Assembly (NCBI RefSeq): GCF_014197015.1
Contig: NZ_JACIET010000001.1
Location: 248,001 to 312,000, forward strand
DNA: 64,000 bases
Direction of reading: 5' to 3'
From: Niveibacterium umoris
GTDB lineage: Bacteria > Pseudomonadota > Gammaproteobacteria > Burkholderiales > Rhodocyclaceae
The notes under the pieces are model-generated. The model made no database searches. It had not been told where the DNA came from and saw only the letters and a program-made list of their open reading frames with translations. Shown here piece by piece: positions 25,865 through 35,332 of this stretch. The first letter of the stretch is position 1. Each line of letters begins with the position of its first letter. A program made the position numbers and the translations under genes.

Positions 25865-26578
25865 TCAGGTGCGCTGTGTGCGTCGCCGGGCCAGTGCCAG
25901 CACGCCAAGACCTGCCAGCATCATTGCCGTCGTTCCGGGTTCTGGCACTGCGGCGACTTCGGCGCCGGTCAGAGCGTGGTCATACACCGCGATGTAATCG
26001 ACCTTGCCGCGTGAGGCTTCGCCCTGACCGGTCGCGAAATCGTCGATGAAGAAATTGACTGTCCGGTTTGGCGTGCTGAACACGAAGATGTTGCTGCTGT
26101 CCGTGTAGGTCGCACGCAGCGCGCCATTGACGTAGCCGTTGACGACCTGGGTCGTCGCGTCGCGCGTCAGCGTCACGCGCAAGGTCTTGTCGGCGATGAA
26201 ATCATTGGCCGGGCCATTGATCTGGGTGCTGCAATCGCAGATCTGCAGCGCGGAGTTGAAGTTGTAGAGCCCTGCGTCACTTGTGAGCCCCTTGAAGTCG
26301 AGCACTTTGCGCCAGCTGCTGGTGGCGCCGAAGCTGAACGACAGATCCAGCGTGTAGTTGCCGGCCGGCAGTGCGCCGTCCAGGCTCAGGCCTTGATTGG
26401 CTTCAAAGCTGTAGCTGGTGGCGCCGAGTACGCCGCCGTGGGCTACCAGACTCGGGCCGCCGAAGGCATCGGCCAGGCTGCCGTCGAGCTGATACAAGTG
26501 GGTCGGGTCGGCAGAGGCGATTGGCGCGGCAAGGGAAACCAAGGTCGCGCAGACCAGCAAGCGCAAGTGATGATGCAT
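25865..26578 (-). CDS. PEP-CTERM sorting domain protein with LamG-like fold
   Basis: The protein has 237 residues from ATG 26578, with GGAG about 8 nt upstream; the longer frame lacks support. The signal peptide spans residues 1-23 (LVSLAAPIASA). Residues 25-200 look like a concanavalin/LamG-type beta sandwich (THLYQLDGSLADAFGGPSLV, GKVDYIAVYDHALTGAEV). The C-terminus is a full PEP-CTERM tripartite signal: VPEPGTTAMM, a hydrophobic helix, RRRTQRT. Exosortase would process it at the membrane and export it to the surface or matrix. Such proteins go with exopolysaccharide-producing betaproteobacteria; no exosortase gene is in the window. Confidence 0.88.
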   Translation of the reverse strand: MHHHLRLLVCATLVSLAAPIASADPTHLYQLDGSLADAFGGPSLVAHGGVLGATSYSFEANQGLSLDGALPAGNYTLDLSFSFGATSSWRKVLDFKGLTSDAGLYNFNSALQICDCSTQINGPANDFIADKTLRVTLTRDATTQVVNGYVNGALRATYTDSSNIFVFSTPNRTVNFFIDDFATGQGEASRGKVDYIAVYDHALTGAEVAAVPEPGTTAMMLAGLGVLALARRRTQRT

Positions 26579-26716
26579 GGGTCTTCTCCGGAGTGGGTAG
26601 GGGAGCCCCGGCATCATAGCAAGGTGCTTGCATATGTCATATTGCAGGTTGCCGCGTGTAGCCGGATTTCTCTGCGTTGCCACAGCGCACATCGTGCCCG
26701 CAAGGGTGACGCAGTG

Positions 26717-27277
26717 CTATCGGCGTGGCGTCGATCGCGGTGTTCCGGGCCGGATCCAGCGCCCGATGCGACCGACCAGCCGGTCCGGAAAGTGCGAAAC
26801 CGCCCACGCGACGACGCTGTACTTGATGGCCTTGCCGGCGGCGACGGCCAGGAAGACGCCGAGGTAGTCATGCCGTACCGCGGACAGCACGATCAGCGCC
26901 GGGGTTTGCGGCAGTGGCAGGGCGGCGACAAGCAGCAGGGCGGCAAGGCCATAGGCCTGCGTCCATTGTGTGACGAGGTGCCAGCGCGGGTGCGTGCCAA
27001 GTGCCGGGAAGTGGGCGTAAAGCTGTTCCCAAGCCATGTGGTGGAAGAGGATGACCAGGGCGCAGGCGCCCAGCGCGCTGCCCAGCGTGGACACTGCAGC
27101 GATGCTGCGCCAGCGCTTCGGAGCGATCAGCACGGCGGTGCTGATGATCAGCGTGATCGGGTAGGCGGCGGTCAGCGTGCCGGCGGCCGCCAGTCCGAGG
27201 CAAGCCAGAAGCAGATGCTGGCTCGCTTCGGCCCGCGCGATCAGTTTGAGGATGCGTTCGCTGAGTCGGGCTGACAT
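26717..27277 (-). CDS. small VTT/YqaA-like membrane protein
   Basis: The protein has 186 residues from ATG 27277; an upstream frame overlapping ccmI is rejected. About five hydrophobic segments are visible. The segment GSALGACALVILFHH and the later LPLPQTPALIVLSAVRHDYLGVFLAVAAGKAIKY resemble the YqaA branch of DedA/VTT (SNARE-associated) membrane proteins. Those may move lipids across the membrane; the function of this branch is not settled. It follows ccmI on the same strand after a hairpin. Confidence 0.6.
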   Translation of the reverse strand: MSARLSERILKLIARAEASQHLLLACLGLAAAGTLTAAYPITLIISTAVLIAPKRWRSIAAVSTLGSALGACALVILFHHMAWEQLYAHFPALGTHPRWHLVTQWTQAYGLAALLLVAALPLPQTPALIVLSAVRHDYLGVFLAVAAGKAIKYSVVAWAVSHFPDRLVGRIGRWIRPGTPRSTPRR

Positions 27278-27295
27278 CGGCGCTCGGTGGCGTCG

Positions 27296-27317
27296 CCGTG
27301 CCCCGTCCGAGGCACGG
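27296..27317 (-). terminator. hairpin at the end of the ccm operon
   Basis: CCGTGCC (27296-27302) and GGCACGG (27311-27317) form a 7-bp stem with an 8-nt loop between the ccmI stop and the next gene on the same strand. There is no T-tract, so termination strength is uncertain. Confidence 0.35.
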
Positions 27318-27326
27318 TCACTGGGG

Positions 27327-28574
27327 CTACTGGCGGCGCTGGTCGATCTGCACCGCGAGCGCGCTCTGGTTGGCATCGCGGACCTGCACGATGCCGAAGA
27401 GGTCGCCTGGGGCCGACTGCGGCGTGCCGGACGCCGATACGCGAGCCTCGATCTCGATCGCCGGCACGCTGGAAAGCGGGCGGTTGGCGTTGAGCGAGGC
27501 GCTGTCGTCGAGGGTGATCGTGGCCGGCAGACCTTCGGTGCCACGCTTGATCACGGCCAGTGGCATGCGCTCGCCCGGCGCGCGGGCGATCACGAACAGT
27601 GTCTTGCCAGCGGCGTCGGCCTTGAGCGCAGGTGCGATGCCAATGGCGAGGGCAATCGAGCGTTGCGTGGCGGCGGCCGGTGCGGTGGTCGCTTCGGCCT
27701 TGGCGGTGGCGCTCGGCGCCGCGGCCGGTGCTTCAACCAGCGGTGCTTCGCCGCTGCGGCTGCGCAGTTCCGCCAGCGCGTTCTTGAGGAAGCCGGCATC
27801 TTCGGATTCGTCCGGCACCTTGCTCAAGGCGTGCTGCAGGTAGGTGATCGCGGTCTTGTTGTCGCCGCGCTCGGCCGCGGCGGACCCGGCGAGCATCAGC
27901 GCCAGCAAATGTTCCGGATCGAGCTTGAGCGCCTTGAGGGCGAAAGCCTCCGGCTTGCCGGCGAGCTTGCCGCCGGTGGTCATCGCAAGCGTGTCGGCGT
28001 ATTCGGCGAGCCAGTCGGCGCTCTCTTCCAGCGCGGGGCCGATGCGTTCGAAGGCGGCGGCGGCGTCGTTGAAACGCCCCATCACCTTGTAGGACCGACC
28101 GAGCATCGCCCAGCCCTTGGGATTATTCGGTTCGGCCTCCAGCTTGGCGGCCAGGTTGGCGACCATCTTGTTCACGTCCGGCTGTCCGGCCGCGGCTTGC
28201 GGTGCGATGCCGGTGACGGCCGCGGGGGTGCCCAGTTTGGCGTAGATCGCACCGGCGACCAGCGGCAGCAGCAATACTACCGGGATCACGGTCCAGCGCG
28301 GCCGAGTGGTACGGGCGGCGGCTGGCGTGGCGGTGCCGGCATCGTCGATCAGGCGGCGATGCACGTCGTCACGCGCGGCGGCGAATTCTTCCGCGGTCAG
28401 CGCACCACTTGCATGTTCGCGTTCGAGCGCGGCGATCTCGTCACGCAGGATGCTGGCATTGAGCCGGCCCATGTCGACCGCGGCGGCTTGGCCACGCCGG
28501 AAGATGAACGGGCGGGTGAGGAGGCCGAGCACCAGAACGGTCAGCGCGGCGGTGGCAATGATGAAAGTGGTCAT
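27327..28574 (-). CDS. ccmI: Cytochrome c maturation protein CcmI (CycH)
   Basis: The protein has 415 residues. Two membrane segments (about residues 3-22 and 95-112) flank a cytoplasmic coiled part (LRDEIAALEREHASGALTAEEF). A TPR domain follows at about 135-265 (NPKGWAMLGRSYKVMGRFNDAAAAFERI). A C-terminal periplasmic domain (about 310-415) contains VIARAPGERMPLAVIKR and similar segments. CcmI binds the C-terminus of apocytochrome c and delivers it to CcmFH. The start overlaps the ccmH stop. It is the last gene of the ccm operon. Confidence 0.93.
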   Translation of the reverse strand: MTTFIIATAALTVLVLGLLTRPFIFRRGQAAAVDMGRLNASILRDEIAALEREHASGALTAEEFAAARDDVHRRLIDDAGTATPAAARTTRPRWTVIPVVLLLPLVAGAIYAKLGTPAAVTGIAPQAAAGQPDVNKMVANLAAKLEAEPNNPKGWAMLGRSYKVMGRFNDAAAAFERIGPALEESADWLAEYADTLAMTTGGKLAGKPEAFALKALKLDPEHLLALMLAGSAAAERGDNKTAITYLQHALSKVPDESEDAGFLKNALAELRSRSGEAPLVEAPAAAPSATAKAEATTAPAAATQRSIALAIGIAPALKADAAGKTLFVIARAPGERMPLAVIKRGTEGLPATITLDDSASLNANRPLSSVPAIEIEARVSASGTPQSAPGDLFGIVQVRDANQSALAVQIDQRRQ

Positions 28575-29044
28575 TCGGTGACGTTCCGTTTCTCGGCGTC
28601 CGCGATCAGGGCTTCAGCCTTGCGGCGTTCGGCCTCGTCCAGCGGTTGTTCGACGGCAGCGTTACGCTGGCGCAGGTAGATCAGCAGGCCGGCGATGCCG
28701 CCCAGCAGCAGCACGAAGGGGCCTCCCCACAGCAGCAGGGTGGTGGCCTTGAGCGGCGGGCGGTAGCGCACGAAATCGCCGTAACGCTGCACGAGGAAGT
28801 CCATGATCTCGGCGTCGGTCTTGCCTGCCTTGATCATCGTGCGGATCTCGCGGCGCAGGTCCTCGGCGAGTTCGGCATGCGAGCCGGCCAGCGATTCGTT
28901 CTGGCAGACGAGGCAGCGCAGTTCTTCGCTGATCGCGATCATGCGTTGTTCAACGGCTTCGTCTTCGGCCAGCGGGCGGGCGTCCTTGGCCAGCACCGCG
29001 CCGCTCAGGCACAGCGCTGCGAAGAGCAGGGCGAGTCGTTTCAT
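28571..29044 (-). CDS. ccmH: Cytochrome c maturation protein CcmH
   Basis: The protein has 157 residues. The signal peptide ends near residue 19. The thiol motif LRCLVCQNESLAGSHA near residues 37-52 is the LRCxxCQ signature that reduces apocytochrome c cysteines. One membrane helix (about 103-122, LLLWGGPFVLLLGGIAGLLI) precedes a short cytoplasmic tail. This is the short CcmH form, with CcmI separate. It overlaps ccmG and ccmI by 4 nt each. Confidence 0.95.
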   Translation of the reverse strand: MKRLALLFAALCLSGAVLAKDARPLAEDEAVEQRMIAISEELRCLVCQNESLAGSHAELAEDLRREIRTMIKAGKTDAEIMDFLVQRYGDFVRYRPPLKATTLLLWGGPFVLLLGGIAGLLIYLRQRNAAVEQPLDEAERRKAEALIADAEKRNVTE

Positions 29045-29568
29045 GTCGAGAGTTTCTTGATCAGCGGAAGGATGGTCTGGTCGAGCACTTCCTGGGTCAC
29101 CGGGCCGATCTGCTTGAAGCGGATCACGCCGTTGCGGTCGATCACATAGGTTTCCGGCACGCCGTACACGCCGTAGTCGATGCCGACGCGGCCATCCGCA
29201 TCGACCGCGACCAGCGAATACGGATTGCCGAACTGGCCGAGCCAGCGCTTGGCGTCGGCGGGCTGATCCTTGTAGTCGAGCCCGACCAGCGGAACGGTGT
29301 TGGTGCGCGAGAACGCGACCAGGACCGGATGCTCGTCACGGCACGACACGCACCACGACGCCCACACGTTCAGCATCCAGACCTTGCCGCGCATGTCTTC
29401 GGGGCTGAAGGTCTTGCTGGCGTCGCCGAGCTGCGGCACGCGGAAGGCCGGCGCCGGCTTGTCAATCAGTGGCGAGGGGATGCTGTGCGGGTCCTTGTTC
29501 AGGCCGACGGCGAGAAAGCCGAGCAGCACGACGAACAGGACGATGGGAATCCAGACGATGCGCTTCAT
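29041..29568 (-). CDS. ccmG: Thiol:disulfide interchange protein CcmG/DsbE
   Basis: The protein has 175 residues, N-terminally anchored by one membrane segment (residues 4-22). The periplasmic thioredoxin domain has active site WASWCVSCRDEHP near residue 72. The acidic-glycine segment GVYGVPETYVIDRNG contains the family's cis-Pro. It reduces CcmH or apocytochrome c in haem ligation. It lies between ccmF and ccmH with 4-nt overlaps. Confidence 0.95.
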   Translation of the reverse strand: MKRIVWIPIVLFVVLLGFLAVGLNKDPHSIPSPLIDKPAPAFRVPQLGDASKTFSPEDMRGKVWMLNVWASWCVSCRDEHPVLVAFSRTNTVPLVGLDYKDQPADAKRWLGQFGNPYSLVAVDADGRVGIDYGVYGVPETYVIDRNGVIRFKQIGPVTQEVLDQTILPLIKKLST

Positions 29569-31505
29569 GCGCGGACTCCTTCCAGGCCGGTGGCGGCGCT
29601 TTTCGCGCGCATGCGGTAACGGCGGTCACTTGCCGCAAGGATGCCGCCGAACGCCATCAGCAGGGCGCCGCTCCAGATCCAGATGACCATCGGTTTGTAA
29701 TACACACGCACGGCCCAGGCCTTGCCATCGAGTGGCTCGCCCAGCGACACATAAAGGTCGCGGAACAGGCCGGAGTCGATCGAGGTCTCGGTCATCGGCA
29801 TCGCCGAGCTGTTGTACTGGCGCTTTTCCGGGTGCAGGGTGTCGAGCAGCTTGCCGTCGCGCGATAGTTCCACTTCCCCGACCGCCGCGCGGTAGTTCGG
29901 GCCCATGCGCTCGGTGACGCTCTTGAGCGTGAAGCTGTAGCCGCCGACCACGGTGGTCTCGCCCGGCTCCATGCGTACGTCGCGCTCGGCTTCGTAATGC
30001 TTCACGAAGGCGACGCCGAGGATGCTGATGGCGAGCCCGAAGTGGGCGATCTGCATGCCCCAGTAACCGGCCGGCGGCATGCCGCTGCGCAGGCGCTCGC
30101 GCAACTGCGCGACCATCGATGTGGCGAGCCATAGCGCGCAGAAGCTGCCGAGTGCGGCGCCGAAGGTCCACTTGCCGGCGATCAGCGGCAGCGCGACCGC
30201 CGCCACGAGGCCTACCACGGCGGGCAGGCGCAGGCGCGGCAGCAGGTCGGCCTTGGACGACTGCTTCCACCGCAGCAGCGGGCCAATTGCGGCGAGCAGG
30301 AAGATCGGGATCACCACCGGCACGAAGACCGAGTTGAAGTAGGGCGGGCCGACCGACAGCTTGCCCAGGCCCAGCGCGTCGATCGCCAGCGGGTACAGGG
30401 TGCCAAGCAGCACGCAGGCCGCGGCGACCACCAGCAGCACGTTGTTGCAGAGCAGCAGCGTTTCGCGCGACAACAGTGCGAAGCGGCCGCCGAGTCCGCT
30501 CTTCGGCGCGCGCCAGGCGAACAGCGCGAGCGAGCTGCCGATCACCAGCGCGAGCAGGATCAGGATCATGATGCCGCGGCGCGGGTCGGTGGCGAAGGCG
30601 TGCACCGAGGTCAGCACGCCCGAGCGGACCAAGAAGGTGCCCAGCAGCGACAGCGAGAAGGCGCCGATCGCGAGCAGTACTGTCCAGTTGCGGAAGCTGC
30701 CGCGCTTCTCGGTGACCGCCAGCGAATGGATCAGCGCGGTGCCGACCAGCCAGGGCATGAACGATGCGTTCTCGACCGGGTCCCAGAACCACCAGCCGCC
30801 CCAGCCCAATTCGTAATACGCCCAGTAGGAACCGAGCGCGATGCCCAAGGTCAGCGAGATCCACGCGGCCAGCGTCCACGGCCGTGACCAGCGCGCCCAG
30901 GCGGCATCGAGCCGGCCGGCGAGCAGCGCGGCGAGCGCGAAGGCGAAGGCCACCGAGAAGCCGACGTAGCCCATGTAGAGCATCGGCGGGTGCACCACCA
31001 GGCCCGGATCCTGCAGCAGCGGGTTGAGGTCGGCGCCGTCCGGCGCAGCCGGGATCAGGCGGTCGAAGGGGTTCGAGGTGACCAGCACGAAGAGCAGGAA
31101 GCCGGCGGCGACCAGACCGAGCACGCCGATCACGCGGGCGACCATTTCATCCGGCAGGCTGCGCGAGAACAGCGACACCGCCAGCGTCCAGCCCGACAGC
31201 ATCAGCAGCCACAGCAGGAAGGAACCCTCGTGGCCGCCCCACACCGCGGCGAACTTGTAGATCGAGGGCAGTTGCGAGTTCGAGTGCTCGGCGACATAGC
31301 GCACCGAGAAATCGTCGCCGACAAAGGCAATTGCGAGGCACACGAAGCTCGTCGCCAGCAGCAGGAAGAGCGCCTGTGCCGCGGGGCGAGCGAGCGCGAT
31401 CCAGGTGCGGTCGCCGCGGTGCGCGCCAAGCAGTGGAAGGATGCCCTGCAGCAGGGCGACGGGGAGCGCGAGGATCAGCGCAAAGTGTCCGAATTCCGGG
31501 TTCAT
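29565..31505 (-). CDS. ccmF: Cytochrome c haem lyase subunit CcmF
   Basis: The protein has 646 residues with about 14 membrane segments. The WWD haem-handling domain is [19 protein letters not shown], near residues 233-251. Conserved His residues appear in [13 protein letters not shown] and in the nearby membrane segments. A large periplasmic loop precedes the last helix. CcmF takes haem from CcmE and joins it to apocytochrome with CcmH and CcmI. Start and stop overlap ccmE and ccmG by 4 nt. Confidence 0.96.
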   Translation of the reverse strand: MNPEFGHFALILALPVALLQGILPLLGAHRGDRTWIALARPAAQALFLLLATSFVCLAIAFVGDDFSVRYVAEHSNSQLPSIYKFAAVWGGHEGSFLLWLLMLSGWTLAVSLFSRSLPDEMVARVIGVLGLVAAGFLLFVLVTSNPFDRLIPAAPDGADLNPLLQDPGLVVHPPMLYMGYVGFSVAFAFALAALLAGRLDAAWARWSRPWTLAAWISLTLGIALGSYWAYYELGWGGWWFWDPVENASFMPWLVGTALIHSLAVTEKRGSFRNWTVLLAIGAFSLSLLGTFLVRSGVLTSVHAFATDPRRGIMILILLALVIGSSLALFAWRAPKSGLGGRFALLSRETLLLCNNVLLVVAAACVLLGTLYPLAIDALGLGKLSVGPPYFNSVFVPVVIPIFLLAAIGPLLRWKQSSKADLLPRLRLPAVVGLVAAVALPLIAGKWTFGAALGSFCALWLATSMVAQLRERLRSGMPPAGYWGMQIAHFGLAISILGVAFVKHYEAERDVRMEPGETTVVGGYSFTLKSVTERMGPNYRAAVGEVELSRDGKLLDTLHPEKRQYNSSAMPMTETSIDSGLFRDLYVSLGEPLDGKAWAVRVYYKPMVIWIWSGALLMAFGGILAASDRRYRMRAKSAATGLEGVRA

Positions 31506-31942
31506 TGTTTGAGCGTCGTCCCTGCCTTGTGGGCCTGTTCCACCGCGTGCTTGGCTTCCGGTGGCATGTAGTTTTCGTCGTGCTTGGCGAGCACTTCGGT
31601 GGCGGTGAACTTGCCGGTCGGATCGAGCTTGCCCTGCGCGACCACGCCCTTACCCTCCTTGAAGAGGTCGGGCAGGATGCCGGTGTAGGCGACCGGGATT
31701 TCCTTGGCGGTATCGGTGACGACGAAGTTTGCGGTAAGGCCGTCGCGCTGCAGGCTGCCCGGCTTGACCAGCCCGCCGATGCGGAAGGCTGCGCCGCTCG
31801 GCGCCTTGCCGGCGACGACGTCGCTCGGCGTCACGAAGAGCGCGATGTTGCTGTTGAGCGCGTTGAGGATCAGCCCCGCGGCGATGGCGAGCGATGCCAG
31901 CGCGCCGAGGATGATCGCAAGACGTTTGTGACGAGCCTTCAT
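31502..31942 (-). CDS. ccmE: Haem chaperone CcmE
   Basis: The protein has 146 residues from ATG 31942 ([18 protein letters not shown]); the longer frame overlaps ccmD and is rejected. One membrane anchor (residues 8-28) is followed by an OB-fold beta barrel. The haem-binding His is in [12 protein letters not shown] (HxxxY motif, near residue 122). It carries haem from CcmC to CcmF in the periplasm. Confidence 0.96.
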   Translation of the reverse strand: MKARHKRLAIILGALASLAIAAGLILNALNSNIALFVTPSDVVAGKAPSGAAFRIGGLVKPGSLQRDGLTANFVVTDTAKEIPVAYTGILPDLFKEGKGVVAQGKLDPTGKFTATEVLAKHDENYMPPEAKHAVEQAHKAGTTLKQ

Positions 31943-32133
31943 GTTGCCTTTCCTTCTGCTTCGATTTCGTCTGCCCGGTGTTCGCGGCGCAGACTTGACA
32001 GGATTTCGCTGCGCCGATTGCGCACCAGCACCACTTCGACGATCACCGCCAGCACGCAGGCGGCAAAGCTGCCCCACACGTAAAGGGCGTAGCCGCCCAT
32101 CGCGAAGAATTCAGCGGGTGAGTTCCAGTTCAT
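31939..32133 (-). CDS. ccmD: Haem exporter accessory protein CcmD
   Basis: The protein has 64 residues. It starts at ATG 32133, overlapping the ccmC stop, and overlaps ccmE by 4 nt. One membrane segment ([21 protein letters not shown], about residues 12-32) is followed by a basic cytoplasmic tail starting [15 protein letters not shown], the typical CcmD layout. It helps release holo-CcmE from CcmC. Confidence 0.92.
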   Translation of the reverse strand: MNWNSPAEFFAMGGYALYVWGSFAACVLAVIVEVVLVRNRRSEILSSLRREHRADEIEAEGKAT

Positions 32134-32879
32134 GCGTTCAGCTCCGGCAGTCGGACAACCCAATCGGCGTGACGTTCCCGCTCGAGGATGATGGCGCGCG
32201 CGCGCACCAGTGCGACGGCGATGGTGTACATCCACGCTGCCAGCGCCATCAGCAGCATGCCCCACAGCATCGTGTGCGCCATCGAAGGCGAGCGGGTCAT
32301 CGACACCGACGACCCCTGGTGCAGCGTGTTCCACCACTGCACCGAGAAATAGATGATCGGGATGTTCACCACGCCGACCAGCGCCAGCACCGCGCAGGCC
32401 TTGTCGCCGCGGCGCGGGTCGTCGATCGCCGAGCGCAGCGCGATGTAGCCCAGGTAGAGGAAGAACAGGATCAGTTCGGAGGTCAGCCGCGCGTCCCAGA
32501 TCCACCAGGTGCCCCACATCGGCTTGCCCCACAGCGCGCCGGTCCACAGCGACAGCGCGGCCATGATCGCGCCGGTGGGCGCCAGCGCCGTGGCCATCAC
32601 GCCCGACAGCCGCGTGTTCAGCGTCAGCCCGACCGCCGACCAGAAGGCCATGACCAGGTAGATGAACATCGACATCCACGAGGTCGGCACATGCAGGAAG
32701 ATGATGCGGTAACCCTCGCCCTGCTGGAAGTCGGTGGGTGCGACGAAGAAGCCGATCCACAGGCCGGCGACGCAGAAGATCACCGCCAGTGCGGTAAACC
32801 ACGGCACCATCTTGCCGGCGAGCGGGTAGAAGGTGGCGGGGCTCGAGTAATGGAACCAGTTGATGAGGCGGTTGCTCAT
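32130..32879 (-). CDS. ccmC: Haem transporter subunit CcmC
   Basis: The protein has 249 residues from ATG 32879, overlapping the ccmB stop; the longer frame runs through ccmB and is rejected. Six membrane segments are visible. The WWD-type motif is GKPMWGTWWIWDARLT. Haem-ligand His residues are in IIFLHVPTSWM and SPSMAHTMLWG. CcmC loads haem onto CcmE. Confidence 0.96.
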   Translation of the reverse strand: MSNRLINWFHYSSPATFYPLAGKMVPWFTALAVIFCVAGLWIGFFVAPTDFQQGEGYRIIFLHVPTSWMSMFIYLVMAFWSAVGLTLNTRLSGVMATALAPTGAIMAALSLWTGALWGKPMWGTWWIWDARLTSELILFFLYLGYIALRSAIDDPRRGDKACAVLALVGVVNIPIIYFSVQWWNTLHQGSSVSMTRSPSMAHTMLWGMLLMALAAWMYTIAVALVRARAIILERERHADWVVRLPELNA

Positions 32880-33541
32880 TCGAGTGCAATCCTGATGGCG
32901 GCCGTCACGGCCAGAGGGGCGAAGAATATCGAAAGTGCCAGCATCGCCGCGAGCAGCGACAGATGACCGCCGGCCGCGAGCCCCTGCAGGTGCGCTTCCA
33001 CCGCGCCGGCGCCGAAGATCAGCGCGGGCACGTAGAGCGGCAGCACGATCAGCGACAGCAACGCGCCGCCCCCGCGCAGGCCCAGCGTCAGCGCAGCGCC
33101 GATCGCGCCGATCATCGACAGCAGCGGGGTGCCGATCAGCAGGCCCAGCGTGAGCAGGCCCAGCGCGTCGGGCGGCAGGTCGAACTGCAGCCCCAGCACC
33201 GGCGCCAGCACCACCAGCGGCAGGCCGGACACCATCCAGTGCGCGAAGATCTTGCCGCCGACCAGCCAGCCCATCGGCGTCGGCGATACGGCCATCTGTT
33301 CCAGCGTGCCGTCGTGGAAGTCGTCGGCGAACATGCGGTTGAGGCCCAGCAGCGTGGCCAGCAGTGCCGACACCCACAGGATGCCGGGGCCGATCTTGCG
33401 CAGCAGGTGCGGATCTGGCCCGATGCCGAGCGGGAACAGGCTGGCGACGATGACGAAGAAGAACAGCGCGGTCAGCGCCTCGCTCTTGCGGCGCACCGCC
33501 AGTAGTAGATCGCGCCGGATCACGGCCATCAGCGTGTTCAT
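32876..33541 (-). CDS. ccmB: Haem exporter permease CcmB
   Basis: The protein has 221 residues with six predicted membrane segments. The opening MAVIRRDLLLAVRRKSEAL and the segment NRMFADDFHDGTLEQMAVSP are typical CcmB sequences. It forms an ABC complex with CcmA that drives release of holo-CcmE. It overlaps ccmA and ccmC by 4 nt. Confidence 0.95.
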   Translation of the reverse strand: MNTLMAVIRRDLLLAVRRKSEALTALFFFVIVASLFPLGIGPDPHLLRKIGPGILWVSALLATLLGLNRMFADDFHDGTLEQMAVSPTPMGWLVGGKIFAHWMVSGLPLVVLAPVLGLQFDLPPDALGLLTLGLLIGTPLLSMIGAIGAALTLGLRGGGALLSLIVLPLYVPALIFGAGAVEAHLQGLAAGGHLSLLAAMLALSIFFAPLAVTAAIRIALE

Positions 33542-34188
33542 GGCGCGCCCTCCAGCATCAGTTCGCGGCTACCGGGCAGCGGGATCGCCTGGTGGCTGGT
33601 GAGGATCGCGATGCCGCCGCGCGCAAGGTGGCCGGCCAGCAGTTCGCCGAGCAGGTCCACCGCCTTCACGTCGAGCGCCGCGAGCGGTTCATCGAGAATC
33701 CACAACTGCGCTTCGCGCGTCAGCAGACGGCTCAGCAGCACCCGGCGGCGCTGTCCCTGTGACAGAAACTTCACCGGCAGGTCTTCGCGACCACGCAGGC
33801 CGAAGCGCGATAGCGCAGACAGCGCTGCCTTCTCGCTCAGGTGCCCGCCATCCAGCGCCGAAGCAAGGCGCAGGTTTTCCAGCGGCGTCAGTTCTTCCTT
33901 CACGCCGGCGTGGTGGCCGAGGTACAGCAGGGCCTGGCGGTAGGTGTCGCCAGCGGCGCCGATTTCCTGCGCGTTCCACAGCACCCTGCCTTCGGCCGGG
34001 TGCGAGAGGCCCGCGAGCTGGCGCAGCAGGCTGGTCTTGCCGGCGCCGTTGCTGCCGCGCACGTACATCCACTCGCCCGCGTCGAGGCTGAAACTCAACC
34101 CGGTGAAGAGCGTGCGGTCGCCGCGGATGCAGGAGAGGCGGTCGGCGCTCAGTTGGCTGGCGCTGTGGCGGATAGGGGCTTGCGTCAT
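33538..34188 (-). CDS. ccmA: Haem exporter ATP-binding protein CcmA
   Basis: The protein has 216 residues. Walker A is GSNGAGKTSLLRQL (about residues 44-57), the signature is LSQGQRRRVLLSRL and Walker B is LWILDEPLAALD. The C-terminal HQAIPLPGSRELML is typical of CcmA. It is the first gene of the nine-gene ccmABCDEFGHI operon, which is complete and fully overlapping or nearly so. Its presence means that the organism makes c-type cytochromes by System I. Confidence 0.96.
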   Translation of the reverse strand: MTQAPIRHSASQLSADRLSCIRGDRTLFTGLSFSLDAGEWMYVRGSNGAGKTSLLRQLAGLSHPAEGRVLWNAQEIGAAGDTYRQALLYLGHHAGVKEELTPLENLRLASALDGGHLSEKAALSALSRFGLRGREDLPVKFLSQGQRRRVLLSRLLTREAQLWILDEPLAALDVKAVDLLGELLAGHLARGGIAILTSHQAIPLPGSRELMLEGAP

Positions 34189-34508
34189 GCAGGCAGCTTC
34201 CCGTCCCGGGTGGGGCAGGCGCGGCCTGACGGTGGTGTGGCGCGGGAACTGCGCAAGACTTGCCTGACGATCATGTTTCTATTTACCAACGTGTCGTGAT
34301 TGTCGTACCGGGGTCGGGTCGGGCCGGCTCTTTGTCCGGCGCCAGAACGCAATGGTAATTCATTCGCCCCGACCTGCCGGGTCGGGTTGGCGGGTCGCGC
34401 GACCAGACGCGGCCGTATGGTGGGGGAGTCGGCCCTGGTTTGGAATGCGCTGCGTCAAGTTCCGTTTGCGCATGGGTGTGCTGTGCGGCACGAGGCGCTC
34501 GCCGTGCA
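34189..34508. other. 320-nt intergenic region upstream of ccmA
   Basis: There is no gene. CCCGACC (34368-34374) and GGTCGGG (34380-34386) form a 7-bp hairpin and GCCGG/CCGGC (34323-34340) a smaller one; both may end transcription of the upstream protease. The ccm promoter should lie at about 34200-34320 on the - strand, but I found no convincing -35/-10 pair or FNR box. Confidence 0.4.
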
Positions 34509-35240
34509 TCAGTGTTCGGTCAGCGTCATCAGGATGTCGGCGTACCACGCGCAGTTGAGGCCCAGCGCCTCGTCGAGCTTGAGGTCGCGTGTGCCGACAT
34601 CGAGCCGCGACGAATGCACGCCCAGCAGCAGCCAGGGCAGGTCGTCGCGCTGGCGGGCAGGGTCGGTGATGCGCATCACCACAGGCGCGCCGCTGCCGCC
34701 GCGGTGGGTGCGCGCATCGGTCAGGAAGTAGCCCTCGCCCTGGAAGCGCAGGCCAAAGGACGAGGCGATGCCCGCCTGCCGCACCACCGGCAGGTGGTGC
34801 AGCGTGTCGTGAAAGCCGAGCGGGTAGCCCACCACCAGGATCGACGAACCCACCTCGATGTGGTCTTCGCGTTGTTGCAGGTGCTGCGGCCCGAACGCGT
34901 AGTACACCGTGCCGGGCGGCAGGGCATTGCGTTCGAGTTCGATGATCGCGACATCCACCTCGCCGGCCGAATCCTTGCCCTGCCGCCACAGGCTGCGGCC
35001 GTTGCGGAACAGGGGCACCGAAAAGCCGGTGGAGCGCGCCATGTTGCTCGCATCGATGTGCAACTCGATCTCGATGCGGTCTGGGTTGTGGCCGCTGTCT
35101 TCATCGCACATCACATGGCGGCTGGTGACGAGGAACAGACGGGAGCCGCGCTCGAAGAAGAAGCCGCTCGCGTTGGTCAGAAGGCGATCACCGTCGAAGG
35201 TCCATACCGGTACGGCGCACAGCAGAATCGGTTCGATCAT
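34509..35240 (-). CDS. trypsin-like serine protease without signal peptide
   Basis: The protein has 243 residues from ATG 35240, supported by GGAAAG 6-7 nt upstream; an ATG 19 codons earlier is possible. The chymotrypsin-fold triad is visible: His in LVTSRHVMCDE (near residue 40), Asp in GEVDVAIIELE (near 97) and Ser in HRGGSGAPVVM (near 182). No signal peptide, transmembrane segment or PDZ domain is seen, so it may be cytoplasmic. This is unlike the exported DegQ of this window. The function is unknown; proteins of this sort are often annotated as S1 or trypsin-like peptidase domain proteins. Confidence 0.75.
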   Translation of the reverse strand: MIEPILLCAVPVWTFDGDRLLTNASGFFFERGSRLFLVTSRHVMCDEDSGHNPDRIEIELHIDASNMARSTGFSVPLFRNGRSLWRQGKDSAGEVDVAIIELERNALPPGTVYYAFGPQHLQQREDHIEVGSSILVVGYPLGFHDTLHHLPVVRQAGIASSFGLRFQGEGYFLTDARTHRGGSGAPVVMRITDPARQRDDLPWLLLGVHSSRLDVGTRDLKLDEALGLNCAWYADILMTLTEH

Positions 35241-35332
35241 CAGGTACTTTCCGTTGGGGGGCAGGCCCAGCATGCGCGCAATGTTGCGGCAGTGCACGCC
35301 TTGCCCGGTGCAATTGTCTGGCGGGCCCGGCG

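Noticed and set aside
34200-34320. FNR box upstream of ccmA
   Set aside because: Several TGAT or ATCA halves occur, but none pair as TTGAT-N4-ATCAA.
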